This document shows positions 34,607 through 45,293 of a DNA stretch of 64,000 nt, piece by piece. Made by a program: the position numbers and the translations under genes. Origin of the DNA: Prunus persica (Eukaryota; Streptophyta; Magnoliopsida; Rosales; Rosaceae); contig NC_034009.1 in NCBI RefSeq assembly GCF_000346465.2, positions 46,442,177 to 46,506,176 on the forward strand, read 5' to 3'. Within the stretch, counting starts at the first letter, position 1, and each line of letters begins with the position of its first letter. The notes below the pieces were generated by a model. That model had not been told where the DNA came from. It did not search any database and saw only the letters and a program-made list of their open reading frames with translations.

Positions 34607-35026
34607 AGTATACCCAATCGGCTACACTCCTTTTTTAATTTTCTCATAAAATTTAAGAGTATAGGATCGGTTGTACTCCGTGTTTTTTATAATTTTTATT
34701 CGAGTTAATAGTATAGCTGGACGGCGATACTCCGTGGTTTTTTTTCCCTCATGGAATTTATAGTCTACCGCACGGCTATACTCCGTCTTTTTAAAAAAAA
34801 TTTTCCAAATTAATAGTATCGCCGCGTGGCTATACATTTTTTTCCCATCAATCTAGCCACGCGGCTATGCACTTTTTAAAGCTAATGTATTAAACTAGTA
34901 TAGCCGCGCGGCTATACTCGGCGTTTTATTAATTTTGGCCATACCCTTTTTTTTAAAATTATTAGTATAGCCGGTCGGCTAGACTCCGTTTTTTTAAAAT
35001 TTTCTCCTGAAATTAATAGTATTGCC
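34607..35026. repeat. Palindromic tandem array 2
   Basis: Eight palindromic units and a half unit at 34607, 34658, 34710, 34762, 34815, 34851, 34897, 34964 and 35018. The unit at 34897-34918 is a perfect 22-base palindrome (AGTATAGCCGC and its complement). The period is mostly 46-53 bases. Spacers follow a CCGT-T(n)-A(n)-TTTTC-AAATTAAT pattern, so whole units, not just the palindromes, are repeated. Same family as the array at 27767-29560. Confidence 0.9.
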
Positions 35027-35257
35027 AACAATTATCATTATTCTTAGAAAGTCATTTTCAATTGGTAGTCTAAAAAGTGTAAGTTGCGTTCATTTCCAAA
35101 AAGGAAAAATCGTATGAACCAAAAACTTTTTAGTTAAACTTTCCAGTGATTTCCCGTTAGCCTTCTTAGCTACGAGGCTCTTTCAATTTTGAAGTGAATT
35201 CATTCACCACCAGACTTCCAGCTTCCTTTCTCAGCAACCATCTTCTTCAGGACACTG

Positions 35258-36181
35258 ATGGGAACTCCTTACCCAAACCCCATTTCTCCTTCCCAAACCC
35301 GCATAGGCTGGATTGGCATAGGCGTCATGGGTGCTGCGATGGCCTCCCGCCTTCTCTCAGCCGGCTACTCCCTCACCATCTACGCTCGCACTCCTTCAAA
35401 AGCTCATCCCCTCCAATCCCAAGGTGCCCAACTCGCCCATTCCCCATTTCAACTCGCTCAAGTCAGCGACGTCGTCTTCACAATGGTGGGACACCCACCA
35501 GATGTTCGATCAAATATCCTCGACCCAGAAACCGGCCTTCTCTGGGGCCTCCGGCCAAACTCGGTCTCCGTCGACATGACAAGTAGTCATCCAGCCCTTG
35601 CCCGCGAGATTTTCAATGCTGCGCGCGCCAAAGATTGCTGGACTGTCGATGCGCCAGTGTCTGGGGGTGACATTGGCGCTAGAGAAGGCAAACTCGCCAT
35701 ACTTGCCGGCGGTGATGCTTCCGTGGTCGAGTGGTTGGCCCCATTGTTTGATGTTTTGGGGAAGGTTACTTACGTGGGTCCTGCGGGCTCCGGCCAAAAC
35801 TGCAAGATTGCGAACCAGATTGTGGTGGGGGGGAATTTGCTGGGGTTGAGCGAAGGGTTGGTGTTTGCCGAGCGGGCCGGGTTGGATGTGCAGCAGTTTA
35901 TGGAGGCGGTGAGGGGTGGGGCAGCCGGGTCGATGGTGATGGAGTTGTTTGGGGATAGGATTATAGGGAGGGACTTCAGGCCTGGTGGGTTTGCTGAGTA
36001 TATGGTGAAGGATTTGGGGATGGGTGTGGATGTTGTGGAGGAGAATGAGGAAGGAAGGGTGGCGGTGTTGCCTGGTGCTGCATTGTGCAAGCAGTTGTTT
36101 TCTGGCATGGTGGCTAATGGGGATGGGAAGCTTGGCGGTCAAGGTCTTATCACTGTCATAGAGAGGCTCAATGGAAAGTGA
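35258..36181 (+). CDS. 3-hydroxyisobutyrate dehydrogenase-like (beta-HAD family)
   Basis: Intronless 307-residue protein of the 6-phosphogluconate/beta-hydroxyacid dehydrogenase family, which oxidises small beta-hydroxyacids with NAD(P). The dinucleotide-binding motif is WIGIGVMG (Gly20, Gly22, Gly25). The substrate signature DAPVSGG covers residues 131-137. The catalytic Lys is 183 in GSGQNCKIANQ. The C-terminal helical domain is complete. It resembles the Arabidopsis 3-hydroxyisobutyrate dehydrogenase-like 1-3 group (about 310-335 residues). Real substrates in that group are uncertain and could include glyoxylate or succinic semialdehyde. No clear organelle signal precedes the Rossmann fold. 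The coding region is GC-rich relative to its flanks. A frameshifted twin lies 5.6 kb upstream, and both follow a palindrome array. Confidence 0.92.
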   Translation: MGTPYPNPISPSQTRIGWIGIGVMGAAMASRLLSAGYSLTIYARTPSKAHPLQSQGAQLAHSPFQLAQVSDVVFTMVGHPPDVRSNILDPETGLLWGLRPNSVSVDMTSSHPALAREIFNAARAKDCWTVDAPVSGGDIGAREGKLAILAGGDASVVEWLAPLFDVLGKVTYVGPAGSGQNCKIANQIVVGGNLLGLSEGLVFAERAGLDVQQFMEAVRGGAAGSMVMELFGDRIIGRDFRPGGFAEYMVKDLGMGVDVVEENEEGRVAVLPGAALCKQLFSGMVANGDGKLGGQGLITVIERLNGK

Positions 36182-38150
36182 GATGAAATGGTTAGCTCAA
36201 TTTGAAAGGTGTGATTAATGGTTATGAGTGTGCTTATTTGTTCATTTGGCAAAACTACTATTGTCGATTGCAATTAAGGTGCTTGCTAGCTTTATAATAT
36301 TGGCTTCTGTAGCTCTGCCTGTTTTAATGTATAGAATTTTAAAACGGTTTGTTGTACATTAATATTGATAATAGACATCGTTATCAAATATGTTGATTGC
36401 TTCATGTTTTTGTTTTTGGTTTCTCCTAATGATTTGTAAAACGTCATTTATAATATATCTTGGAAACTAGAATTTGTAATGAATTAACCAGTAGACTCGT
36501 AAAGAAACTTGGCTTCTGACGGAAAATATTTTGAACGTACTACTGACCTCTCTAGAGATTTATGGTTGCTATGGGATGCACCTTTTTGCTCACACTGTAG
36601 TTTGCTTTGCACGCTTTTGATTTTTGTATTACTCACACCTCAGATGGTATTGTTGACTGTATATGCTGTTCCCCAAGGCTAATTTATGAGAAGAATTATT
36701 TAAAAATTTAAGTAGGGTTGTAGACCAAATACAAAAAGAATGATCGCTAAATTGGTGACCTAAATGTAGCTGTAAATTTATCAACTCGCAATTCTGTTGT
36801 TCATCATTGGATGAGCTGGTCGGTACATCAGTTTCATCATCTGTGAGGTATTGGAAATTTGGAATTACCACTATTGTGTTGCCAAAATCCTCTCAGAAGT
36901 TTAAATTAAGAATTCAGATAAGTTCTCCAAGAATGCTGGCAGTGGTAGGCTAGACTTTTACATATCCAACTGTAAATCTTCCTCGGCCATTTGTAGAGGT
37001 GCTAAGGAGCAGGTATCCAGAATTTTACACATTTTCGTTACTGTCCTTTTCTTTTTCCTTTTTTAGGGCACAAATAATGTCCCTGTAAATCTGTTCGATC
37101 ACGGTTGTGTCAACTTCTATCACTTTTCTTTGTAGTTTTAGTTTAATAGGGTGCTTAGTAGCTGCCTCCAACTTGTTTCATTCTTCTCATATTTTGGATT
37201 TTTTCTCTGTGTTTTTTTTCTTTCTAAATTTGTCCATATGCATGATGTTTGACTCCGATAACCCTCAAAGCTGGTTAGCCTTTACTGAAACTGATAGAGC
37301 CCCAGATGTAGGACTGAGCTGTACTTTCATTTCATACATCTAGGTCTTCTGTTCAGTATTATGGGGTCATTTACTTTAACTTTGTGCCGTCTCTAACCCA
37401 TTTTCTTCAATTCCATTTTAAGTCAACGTGTCAAATTGTGTCTAACATCTATTCCATGTCTCTAACTCATTTTCTTCTATTACATTTTCAGAGATTTACT
37501 CAGCCCGGCTCGCACTCTCTTCTCTCTTTGATAAAAATGTCATCTTCAGGCTTTAAGAAAAATTATAGGAACCATAAAAACCTCCACGAACACTCCTCAT
37601 GATCAAAAGTTTGTCCTACTTTCCTTCTGTTTCCAGTTTGGGTATTTTTTGGTGGATAGTTTCAAGTTTGGGTTGCAGATGAAGATGAGGAGTTGGAGAA
37701 TGGGGAAAGGAAAAAATTTCCCCCTAAAGGCACAATAATTACAATATTATATTTCCTAACTGTTGTTTTCTGAAACAATAATAATGTTGTTAATGGGTTT
37801 TTTTTTTAATTATCTCTGAAGGGGTATTATTAAGTTCATTGACTTGCTGGAGTGGAATGGTGCAAGGTTGGCTTTTTGCCATTTCACCATATACATTTCA
37901 ATATCCACAATGACTAGGAAGTAACCATATCTAAATTATAGATCCTTTTTTTATTAATCCTCGAGATCACACTTCATCCGCCTATAGGGCAGACTTTAAA
38001 TTTTTTATGGGAGTGATTATCCGCAGAGATTATCTCAGAGTCCGCTAAAGATTTAGTGGCGTCAATGAAAATTCGTCAAAACTCTTGAGGTCATCTCACA
38101 TTTTGGACATGATCCGTCGTAAAACACAGGGGTAAGGAAAGCTATATCTT
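36182..38150. other. Intergenic, no clear gene
   Basis: The first 110 bases match the 3' flank of the dehydrogenase pseudogene. The remainder is AT-rich text with no exon I can support. A short open stretch around 37500-37600 (MSSSGFKKNYRNHKN) is not convincing. Confidence 0.4.
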
Positions 38151-38279
38151 TTGTCAAGTTTGGGTTTTTTTTTTCCTTCTGAATTTTTATTGATTACTTC
38201 TTTTCTTTTCGCTTGTGAATTAAGGTTTCGTTTTAGGCAAATAGAAGATCATCCACTCTTTCTATCTTCTACTGAGAGA

Positions 38280-38525
38280 TTTAACTATTACATTAAGAAA
38301 ATGGTTGCCATGGCTGAAAGGGAGGAGGCCCAAGAAAAGATATACAACAAGAAAGTTGACCTCAATAGAGTCATTGAGGAAGGATGGGTCTTTCGTGATG
38401 CTCTCAAAGAAAGACATTTTAGCAAAAACGTTTGGGGAGCATTTGAATATTCTCACTACGTGTGCCTCAACATTAATCGTGATTTGCAAGAGGAAGGAGA
38501 CAAATATAAAAATACAAAGCCTTTG
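38280..38525 (+). CDS. Unrecognised exon-like reading frame
   Basis: An open frame with coding-like composition runs through MVAMAEREEAQEKIYNKK, VDLNRVIEEGWVFRDALKER and VWGAFEYSHYVCLNINRD. It ends at a good splice donor, CTTTG|GTACGTAC, at 38525. The frame is open from 38151, but its Phe-rich beginning looks non-coding. I do not recognise the family and see no second exon before the duplicate at 38750. It may be a surviving exon of a broken gene. Confidence 0.35.
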
Positions 38526-38749
38526 GTACGTACTATGATTTATACACATATATACTCTCTTTCCTTTAAATCAATTACTACTTTCTAAACCCTTAATTTC
38601 CTATATATAAAATTAACTATTATTATTATTATTAAAACTATTGCACACCCCATACGAAATACAGAAAAAACTCAATTGGTTCTTCCCAACCCTGCTGATA
38701 GACGTATATACTTTCTTTGACTGAGGTGGATGCCCTCACGAACTTTGCA

Positions 38750-38915
38750 AGAGTTATGTATGTTTTATACTAGGTTCTAATAATCTCGATGTTTAAATTT
38801 GAAAAATGATTACCAAAATGTGTAGTTTTTGCATGCTTATTATCTGAATTATTTGCATTCAGGTGGAACTGTAAAGTTGGGCTGACTGGCCACCACTGTC
38901 TCTGGTTGATTCTTG
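38750..38915. repeat. Dispersed duplicate, copy 2 (with 30932-31105)
   Basis: Same-orientation copy of 30932-31105. The copy here lacks about ten bases before GTGGAACTGTAAAG and has a few substitutions. Confidence 0.8.
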
Positions 38916-39453
38916 TCTCGGATGCCCTCCTCCGGCTGGCGCTGTGTGATCGAATGAAGGGTGAAGGAAGCAATGGCTGCTGTTTTTGTAGTCTAGTTTG
39001 AACTTTCTCGTGCTTCTTGTTTGTAACTTTGTTTTGCTTGGGCCTTGCTTTGTTTCCTTCCTTTCCCTTGATTGGGCTTTTATGGAATTTGATTCGGACC
39101 CAAAAAAATAAAAAACTGAGAGTTCACTTTGTTTTAGATTCGACTCCCATGCATGGCACCATGGTAATGTGTGAGAGAACCTTCCTCCTCCTCTAGTTTA
39201 TATACTATTGCTTCTACCCAAAAAAAAGTGATACCTATCATAAAACTATATTTTTCACACACAATTTGAGAGGCAGGTTATAATTGAAGTATACATAGAC
39301 TTGGCCTCGTTATGGGGCTTGGGAGATTTTTGGAGTAAACATAACCCTTAATTTCATAATATGAAAGTTCAGGGTATAAAACATTATAAAAGATCATCAT
39401 CTTCATCCATGTCCAATATAGTTACACATTAAAACCATTAGAATTGGATTTCC

Positions 39454-40040
39454 CTAGAACACATTTACAAAACCTTCCCTATCCCTTTCTTTATAAAATT
39501 TTGGGTCTGCCAGCCTATTATTTAAGTAGCCCTGGAGTGCGTACGTTGCATTATTATTTTGATTCCTATAGTAGCGGGAAAACTTAGACAATGAAATACA
39601 AGTAGTGGTGAAGAATTCTTCATATTGAGGATTGGTTATGAGACCATTTTGTGCGGATTGAATGAGACACGCACGTGTCATTAGTAAAGTTTTCAAATGG
39701 TAGTTTACTCGCTTGCGCCGTCTAGTTTGCTGACATTTTTCTTTAGAGAAACAAGGAACATGCATAAAATGACAAATTCAGAATTGGAATGTGCGTATGT
39801 GGCAGTCGGTGAGATTAGCAGTAGAATTGGTGGCCATAGCTCACTCTTCGTACATGCATGGTTTTTAATGACTTCAACTTCGAATCCGTTCCATTCTGTG
39901 AAGTAAACGGAGCCATAGTGGAAAAACATGTTAAACCTATCTTCAAGTGATAGTTGTGTTCCTAGGTCGGCTGCATCAAGTCCAAACAAACATAACAAAT
40001 GGGATACAGGAGGATCGATTTGGTGATGGTCCTAACAAAT
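39454..40040 (-). pseudogene. Unrecognised coding relic
   Basis: The minus strand reads with coding-like composition through LFGLDAADLGTQLSLEDRF, MFFHYGSVYFTEWNGFEVEV, then changes frame near 39750 and continues with RVNYHLKTLLMTRACLIQ and YALQGYLNNRLADPKFYKE. A shorter, more decayed relative seems to lie at about 44190-44310 (shared CCTCCTGTATCCCA and the following LDVDL-type text). The family is unknown to me. Most likely a dead gene piece. Confidence 0.35.
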
Positions 40041-40119
40041 ATTTTTAAAAATTTTATATAGTCAATAATGGAAGAGGGGTTCAAATTCATGATATCCAGT
40101 GCAAAGCAGTTTAAAAGTA

Positions 40120-41465
40120 CTCAATGGTCCTCCACATTTACGAAATTATCACGAATGGTTCTTAAGATTTTTTTATGACACTAATAGTCCCTAACGTTTA
40201 GGCTTTTTATCATAAATGGTCCATGTCATTATAAATTCTGTTACGTGTGACGTGGAAGATAAGTGGAGCCCACCTGTCCAATTACATTGTGACATGTGGA
40301 TAAAAAATAAGTAAAGAATTTTTTTAATGAAAATTCCATATTTATTTTTTTTCTGTAACTTTTCATCCCCCTTCCTTACTCCGTCTCTCTCCCCCTCTGC
40401 CCTCGCTCTCCATTCTTTGCTGTCCATATCCCTGTCTCCTTCTTCTTATGAACCATAAGAAAGTGGAATACCTGTTGTCTTTAGCCAATGACCTGCTCCA
40501 TGTAAGAACAAACCAACTGTAAACTGCCTCGCAATCTCTTCACTGCAATTCTTTTTATAGCCTCCCCATTTGACCCTGTGCCTTGTATCTGATCCAGGTC
40601 CAAAATTCAAGTACTCTATGTACTCCTCAGTTTCCACATTTCTATAATCATCCCACTTTGACCACTCTTGTGGATTTATCATGACCCCCAAGTAGCACTT
40701 CATGACTATAGTCCTTGAATAGTTTCTCCAAGGCCTACCCAAAAAAGTTGTGAAATTTTGCCTCTCGGTCTTGTTGAAATCTGGTACAGTTCTGCAACGA
40801 AATGCCAGTGTTTTGATTTGGGTCTGTTCTCCCTTGAGCAGTGATCATCAATTTCTAACCGGGAATCGGTTTTCGAACAATTACTGTGCAGTTTTGGAAG
40901 ACTGCAGCTGCATTTCTGAAAATGAAATCAATCGTGCCTTCGATTATGCAGTCGCGGTAGAATTGGTGGAGGGAATGAACATATTCGTTACTACCAGCGA
41001 CTGAGGGAGAAATATAATGGTTGGCGAAAAGAGGGAGGCGCGCAGGGGAAGGAAAAAAACAGAGGGAGAAGGAGAAGGAGACAGGGAGAAGAGATGGAGA
41101 GCAACTGTATATCTTATATTTTTTCTTGCAGGTGGCAGTGGGAAAGAATAAAGGAGAGGACAGGGAGAAGAGATGGAGAACGAGGCAGAGGGGGAGAGAG
41201 CCGGAGTAAGGAAGGGGGATAAAAAGTTGCAGGAAAAAAAAAATGGAATTTTCATTAAAAAATTATTTTATTATTATTTTTAACCACATGTCACAATGTA
41301 ATTGGATAGGTGGCCTCCACTTATCTTCCACGTCACACTTAACAGAATTTATAATAGCATGGATCATTTGTGATAAAAAAACCCAAACGTTAAGGACTAT
41401 TAGTGTCACAAAAAAACCTCAAGGACCATTCGTGATAATTTCGTAAACGTGAATGATCATTTGTG
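40120..41465. mobile_element. Pack-MULE-like element with captured pectinesterase
   Basis: The terminal 290 or so bases on each side are inverted copies. Shared words, left against reverse-complemented right, include TTTACGAAATTATCACGAAT, GACACTAATAGTCC, TATAAATTCTGTTA, GTGACGTGGAAGATAAGTGG, CCAATTACATTGTGACATGT, TTTTTAATGAAAATTCCAT and CTTCCTTACTCCG. No transposase is present. The centre (about 40443-41003) is a fragment of a host pectinesterase gene. Long TIRs plus a captured gene piece define a Pack-MULE. I could not confirm a 9-bp target duplication. Confidence 0.82.
40443..41003 (-). pseudogene. Captured pectinesterase fragment
   Basis: The minus strand reads [28 protein letters not shown], stop, then ITAQGRTDPNQNTGISLQNC, and after a frame change near 40740 GRPWRNYSRTIVMKCYLG, EYLNFGPGSDTRHRVKWGGY and a C-terminal ARQFTVGLFLHGAGHWL. 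These are the pectin methylesterase signature blocks, including the GTIDFIF aspartate, the QGR box and the GRPW box. They cover about the C-terminal 60 percent of the catalytic domain. One stop codon and one frameshift make it non-functional. The pieces join without intron sequence. Confidence 0.88.
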
Positions 41466-41988
41466 ATAAAAAGCTAACAAAAAAAAACAAAAGTTTTTAA
41501 GTGGTCCATCTTTTTTTGTTTTTTGTTTGTGTATTTAAATCATTTAAGTGGTCCATCATTTATCGTGTTTTCAATAGTTCAATGTGTGTGTGTGTTTTTT
41601 TTTTAGAGAATAACGATAGGATTTTATTGATAGGAAGTCTAACTAGTACAAAAATCGGGCAATGTCGTCGGGGATTAGGCGAGTTTCTCTACACATACGG
41701 GCTCAGTCGTCGGTATAACTGATTAGCCTTACCCGCTCAACTGCAAATAGGAGTAAGAACCTAACCACTAGTAGAGGGTGTTTTTTTAAACCATAAGAAA
41801 GTGGGTGCATATTTGTAGCCACCAAAAATACAGAAAGTTTAGATTACTATCTTTAAGGGCTGTTTGGGATTTTGCTTTTATAGAAAGCACTTCCACTCTG
41901 AAATATGGGTAACATTGTACATAACACAGATCACTTGAATGTCTTGTACGATCTAAGCCTTTACAACTTAATGGGATGTGAGAAAAGA

Positions 41989-42936
41989 AGTGAAACTGCC
42001 ACAGCCTATATTCCTGGTCAATTCACCTATTTCCTTGTAACTGGAACCCTAAGTTTGCTTGGAGGAGGCTTCTCAACTGAGTTTGTGAGCAAGGCTTACA
42101 ACATTACCAAAGATGAAGCATAAAAAATCAACAAAGCCAGACTGGGTTTTGATCATCAAGGTAGGTGAAGATGAGAAGATCAAAATGCCCAAGCCCAGTG
42201 AAAACTCCACCCACAAACTAGTCCACAAAATCACCAGTGCAAGTGCAACAACATTGACCGAGAAGGAGTTTCCGCTTCTCAAAGAGGCTGGGTTAAGTGC
42301 AAGCCTCATAACGCTTGAAGCCAATGCAATTAACTCCCCAATTTACACAACTGATACTACAGTTCAAGTAGTTTATGTTGCTGGAGGGAGTGGGCAGATT
42401 CAAATTGTGGGTCTTAATGGTAAACTGGCCTTGGACACACAAGTCAAAGCTCTGGTGATTTGCTTGTGGTTCCAAGCTTCTTCATGGTTGGTTAAACTTG
42501 CAGGGGAAAATGGATTGGAATGTTTTTCCGTCATCACAAGTTCCCAGTAAGCAGAAGATGATCATTTAAAATACTTAATTTCAATACTTCATTTTTGCTG
42601 AACAATATTCAATGTGCATGTGCAATATTATGTACAGCAATAATTGTTTATTTTAGTACCTTTCCTAATGAGAGGGTCAATAACATACTCATCCACACTA
42701 AACGGATAATAGCACTCGAACTCAAGACCTTTCTTGCGGGAAGCAATAATTTTTATTTTATTTTTATGGTTTATTTTATGAATAATTGCCCTTATTTGTG
42801 CAGGCCTGTCCTAGAAGACTTAGCTGGGAAGATATCAGCATTGGTGGTGGCATTATCACCAGAAATGTTACAAATATCCCTTAATATAACTCCAGAGTTG
42901 CAGGATCTTCTCAGGTCAAGGATTAAAAAGATCTGA
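41989..42936 (+). pseudogene. Cupin gene, decayed copy
   Basis: Homology to the intact cupin gene starts in mid exon 2 (GTGAAACTGCCACAGCCTAT, 41989). It runs through the rest of exon 2, the intron and the last exon, ending at TGA 42934-42936. The first exon and the first cupin half are missing. A TAA follows KDEA at 42121, the frame shifts just after it, and two extra bases at about 42452 shift the frame again before the VVPSF strand. The last exon (PVLEDLAGKISALVVALSPEM) stays readable. Confidence 0.9.
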
Positions 42937-45130
42937 TCAATTATCATCTAATTAATTACCTCCAATAATCACTGCAAGATTTCAGTCCTCTCTTTTATGT
43001 GATGTATCAGTTTTTACTGATTAATAAGTCTATTTGCCCCATTGCAAATCAATGGTTTCATGTTTGAATTAATCCCCATAACACCTTGGTAGTGTGTGTG
43101 TGTGAGAAACCCCTCATTCTTTTGTCATTTAAATTATCACATGTACTAAATAAAAAGTCAATGATCTCAGTTTCAAATCAATGGTCTATTTGCCCCATTG
43201 CAAATCAAAGGTCTCAGTTTCACTTGCAGTAGTATAGTTCAATAGCTTACAAATTAAAAACTATACTTTTTAAAATAAAGTTTTAAATAATTAAATAAAA
43301 TAAAATGAATAAAGTTAATCACAATAAGAATTATACAATTAAAATGGTTTCAAAAAGATCTTTAAAAAGAGACCAATTTTGAATTTTAAAAAAATTAATA
43401 ACATAATTTTTTTGGTTGGTGACAATATTATATTAACACTTTTTTTTTTTTTGAAGAAGAAGAATTGAAAGTAGATTAAATGAGAACACATCAGAGTTAT
43501 TATAAGAGAGAGAATATAAAGTTATCATGGTGGACCACCTTATTAAAATAAATTTCATTTCATAGTTTATTTTATTGACCTCTAAAATGACAGTCAACTA
43601 CTAACTCTAAATAAGTGGGCACGAACTATCTCTTTTTTTCTTCCTTAAATGATAAAGATACAAATTACTTATTATAAAATTAGAATACAAACAGATTTTG
43701 GTCGGCTAGATAAACACAAACAGCTGAAATGAAAGAACGCTGACTCAAATTTTGGTAGTTTTGGAAAGCATTTGTCCATTTGTGTACAAGAAGCATTAAA
43801 TGATGTAAATAAGTTTGAATTAGCTGTCATTTTAATGGTATTTCTCTTCAATTATTGTACTTTATATTTTCTTTGGACGAGTTCATTTTGATTCCTTGGG
43901 GGGGGGGGGGGGACCTGTCCTTTCTTCTCTGTATGTGATTCATGCAATTCACAACAAACTAGACCTCTATTTTTGTAGTTGTCATGGTCCCTTGAAAATT
44001 GCTTCACGCACATTTCCCTAGGGTTTTGAGATTAGCAGTAGAATGGTCCTATATACGTATACATTTCGTACTTTTCAATGAGTTCATTTTGATTTTGATT
44101 TTGATTTCTATAGACTCTAGACTCTAATAAATAATAGATATACTGGAAAACCTTCATACTTCTTTCTTGTGATTCATGCTATTGACAAGTTGTTGTCCTC
44201 TAGAGTACTTCGTCTAGGCATGTGCTGAGGTCTACATCGAGCATAAAAAAAGAGAGACATATATATCTGTGGGATACAGGAGGACTGTTTGATCGGTGAT
44301 GATGGCTGAGCAGTGCCGTAGTACATGTAATTTGTCGGATTTTCTACTTCGTCATGTGGACGATTTGATCCTTGATATTTTGTAGACACTAACACATTAA
44401 AATACACCCCTTATAAGATTTGAATTTCATTTAACTCGAGTGTTGGAACAAATCTTAACTCAAAAAAGCTCATGGGGTCTACGAAGATGACAATTGAAAC
44501 GCAAGTGAGAACACAAAATAACCAACTACAGATATCTCTGTCAAAGTTAGGTTTGCAGAGTTAGGTTTAAAGAGTTAGGCCTGAGGTGAATAACTTGAAG
44601 TGAAAAAAGAATTGCCAAGGGGTCGTTATCTCATTAATACAAATGACTTCTTCACATACTAATTCCTTACTTCACGTAAACTTAACCTCTTCAATTTCTT
44701 ACCTCCCCTCCATTCTCATCGTCGGCATTGAGCTGTCGGCCGGAAAATGGATAAAATTGGAACTTTAGGTGACAAAAATTGACAAGGCATGTAGTCATCA
44801 AATTCGTGAGTGTCATTAGAATTCCCGGAATTCTTTGATCGAGTGCCACACATAATACTTCAATTATTAACCCCATCTAAACAGAACATAATCTTTTGTA
44901 AAAGAAATTTTCAACTGTTGACTTTAGCCTAATAATGTACGTTATATATATATTGTAGTGCCACTATAATACGTCTATTGTAAAATATATTTTCAACTGT
45001 TGACTTATACTAATGAGAAGCGTATTTGAACATAAATTGGTTGAATTGAACCAAGACACGTGGCGTATTTGAACATAAAATTATGGAAAAAGAGAGGAAA
45101 TGTGGAAGAAATCAAGATCATTTAAATTTT
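42937..45130. other. Intergenic, AT-rich, with a G-tract
   Basis: Spacer between the cupin pseudogene and the intact cupin gene. It holds SINE-like text around 43060-43130 (TTGGTAGTGTGTGTGTGTGAG, also seen near 34530 and 39160), a run of 15 G at 43898-43912, and a short decayed relative of the 39.5-40.0 kb relic. No gene supported. Confidence 0.5.
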
Positions 45131-45140
45131 CTCTTCTTCT

Positions 45141-45150
45141 CTATATAATG
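45141..45150 (+). promoter_or_regulatory. TATA box of the cupin gene
   Basis: CTATATAATG lies 145-153 bases before the ATG, leaving room for a leader of about 120 bases that includes a CT-repeat (45239-45268). Position and sequence fit a plant core promoter. Confidence 0.65.
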
Positions 45151-45235
45151 GAGAAACTCTTGCACCTCTTTCTTCACCCATAAACCTCATCAGATCTGAT
45201 TTGTATTGGTTTGTTTGTAGGCTTTAGGTTTTTTT

Positions 45236-45238
<3 letters not shown>

Positions 45239-45268
<30 letters not shown>
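45239..45268. repeat. (CT)n microsatellite in 5' leader
   Basis: An uninterrupted CT dinucleotide run of about 30 bases between the TATA box and the start codon of the cupin gene. CT-rich leaders are common in plant 5' UTRs. Confidence 0.9.
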
Positions 45269-45272
<4 letters not shown>

Positions 45273-45293
45273 TAATTGAAGGTGGAAGCCAAT

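Noticed and set aside
35510..36142. 210-residue minus-strand frame over the dehydrogenase-like gene
   Set aside because: Antisense shadow of a GC-rich coding region; its His/Pro-rich translation has no domain, and the plus-strand frame has all family motifs.
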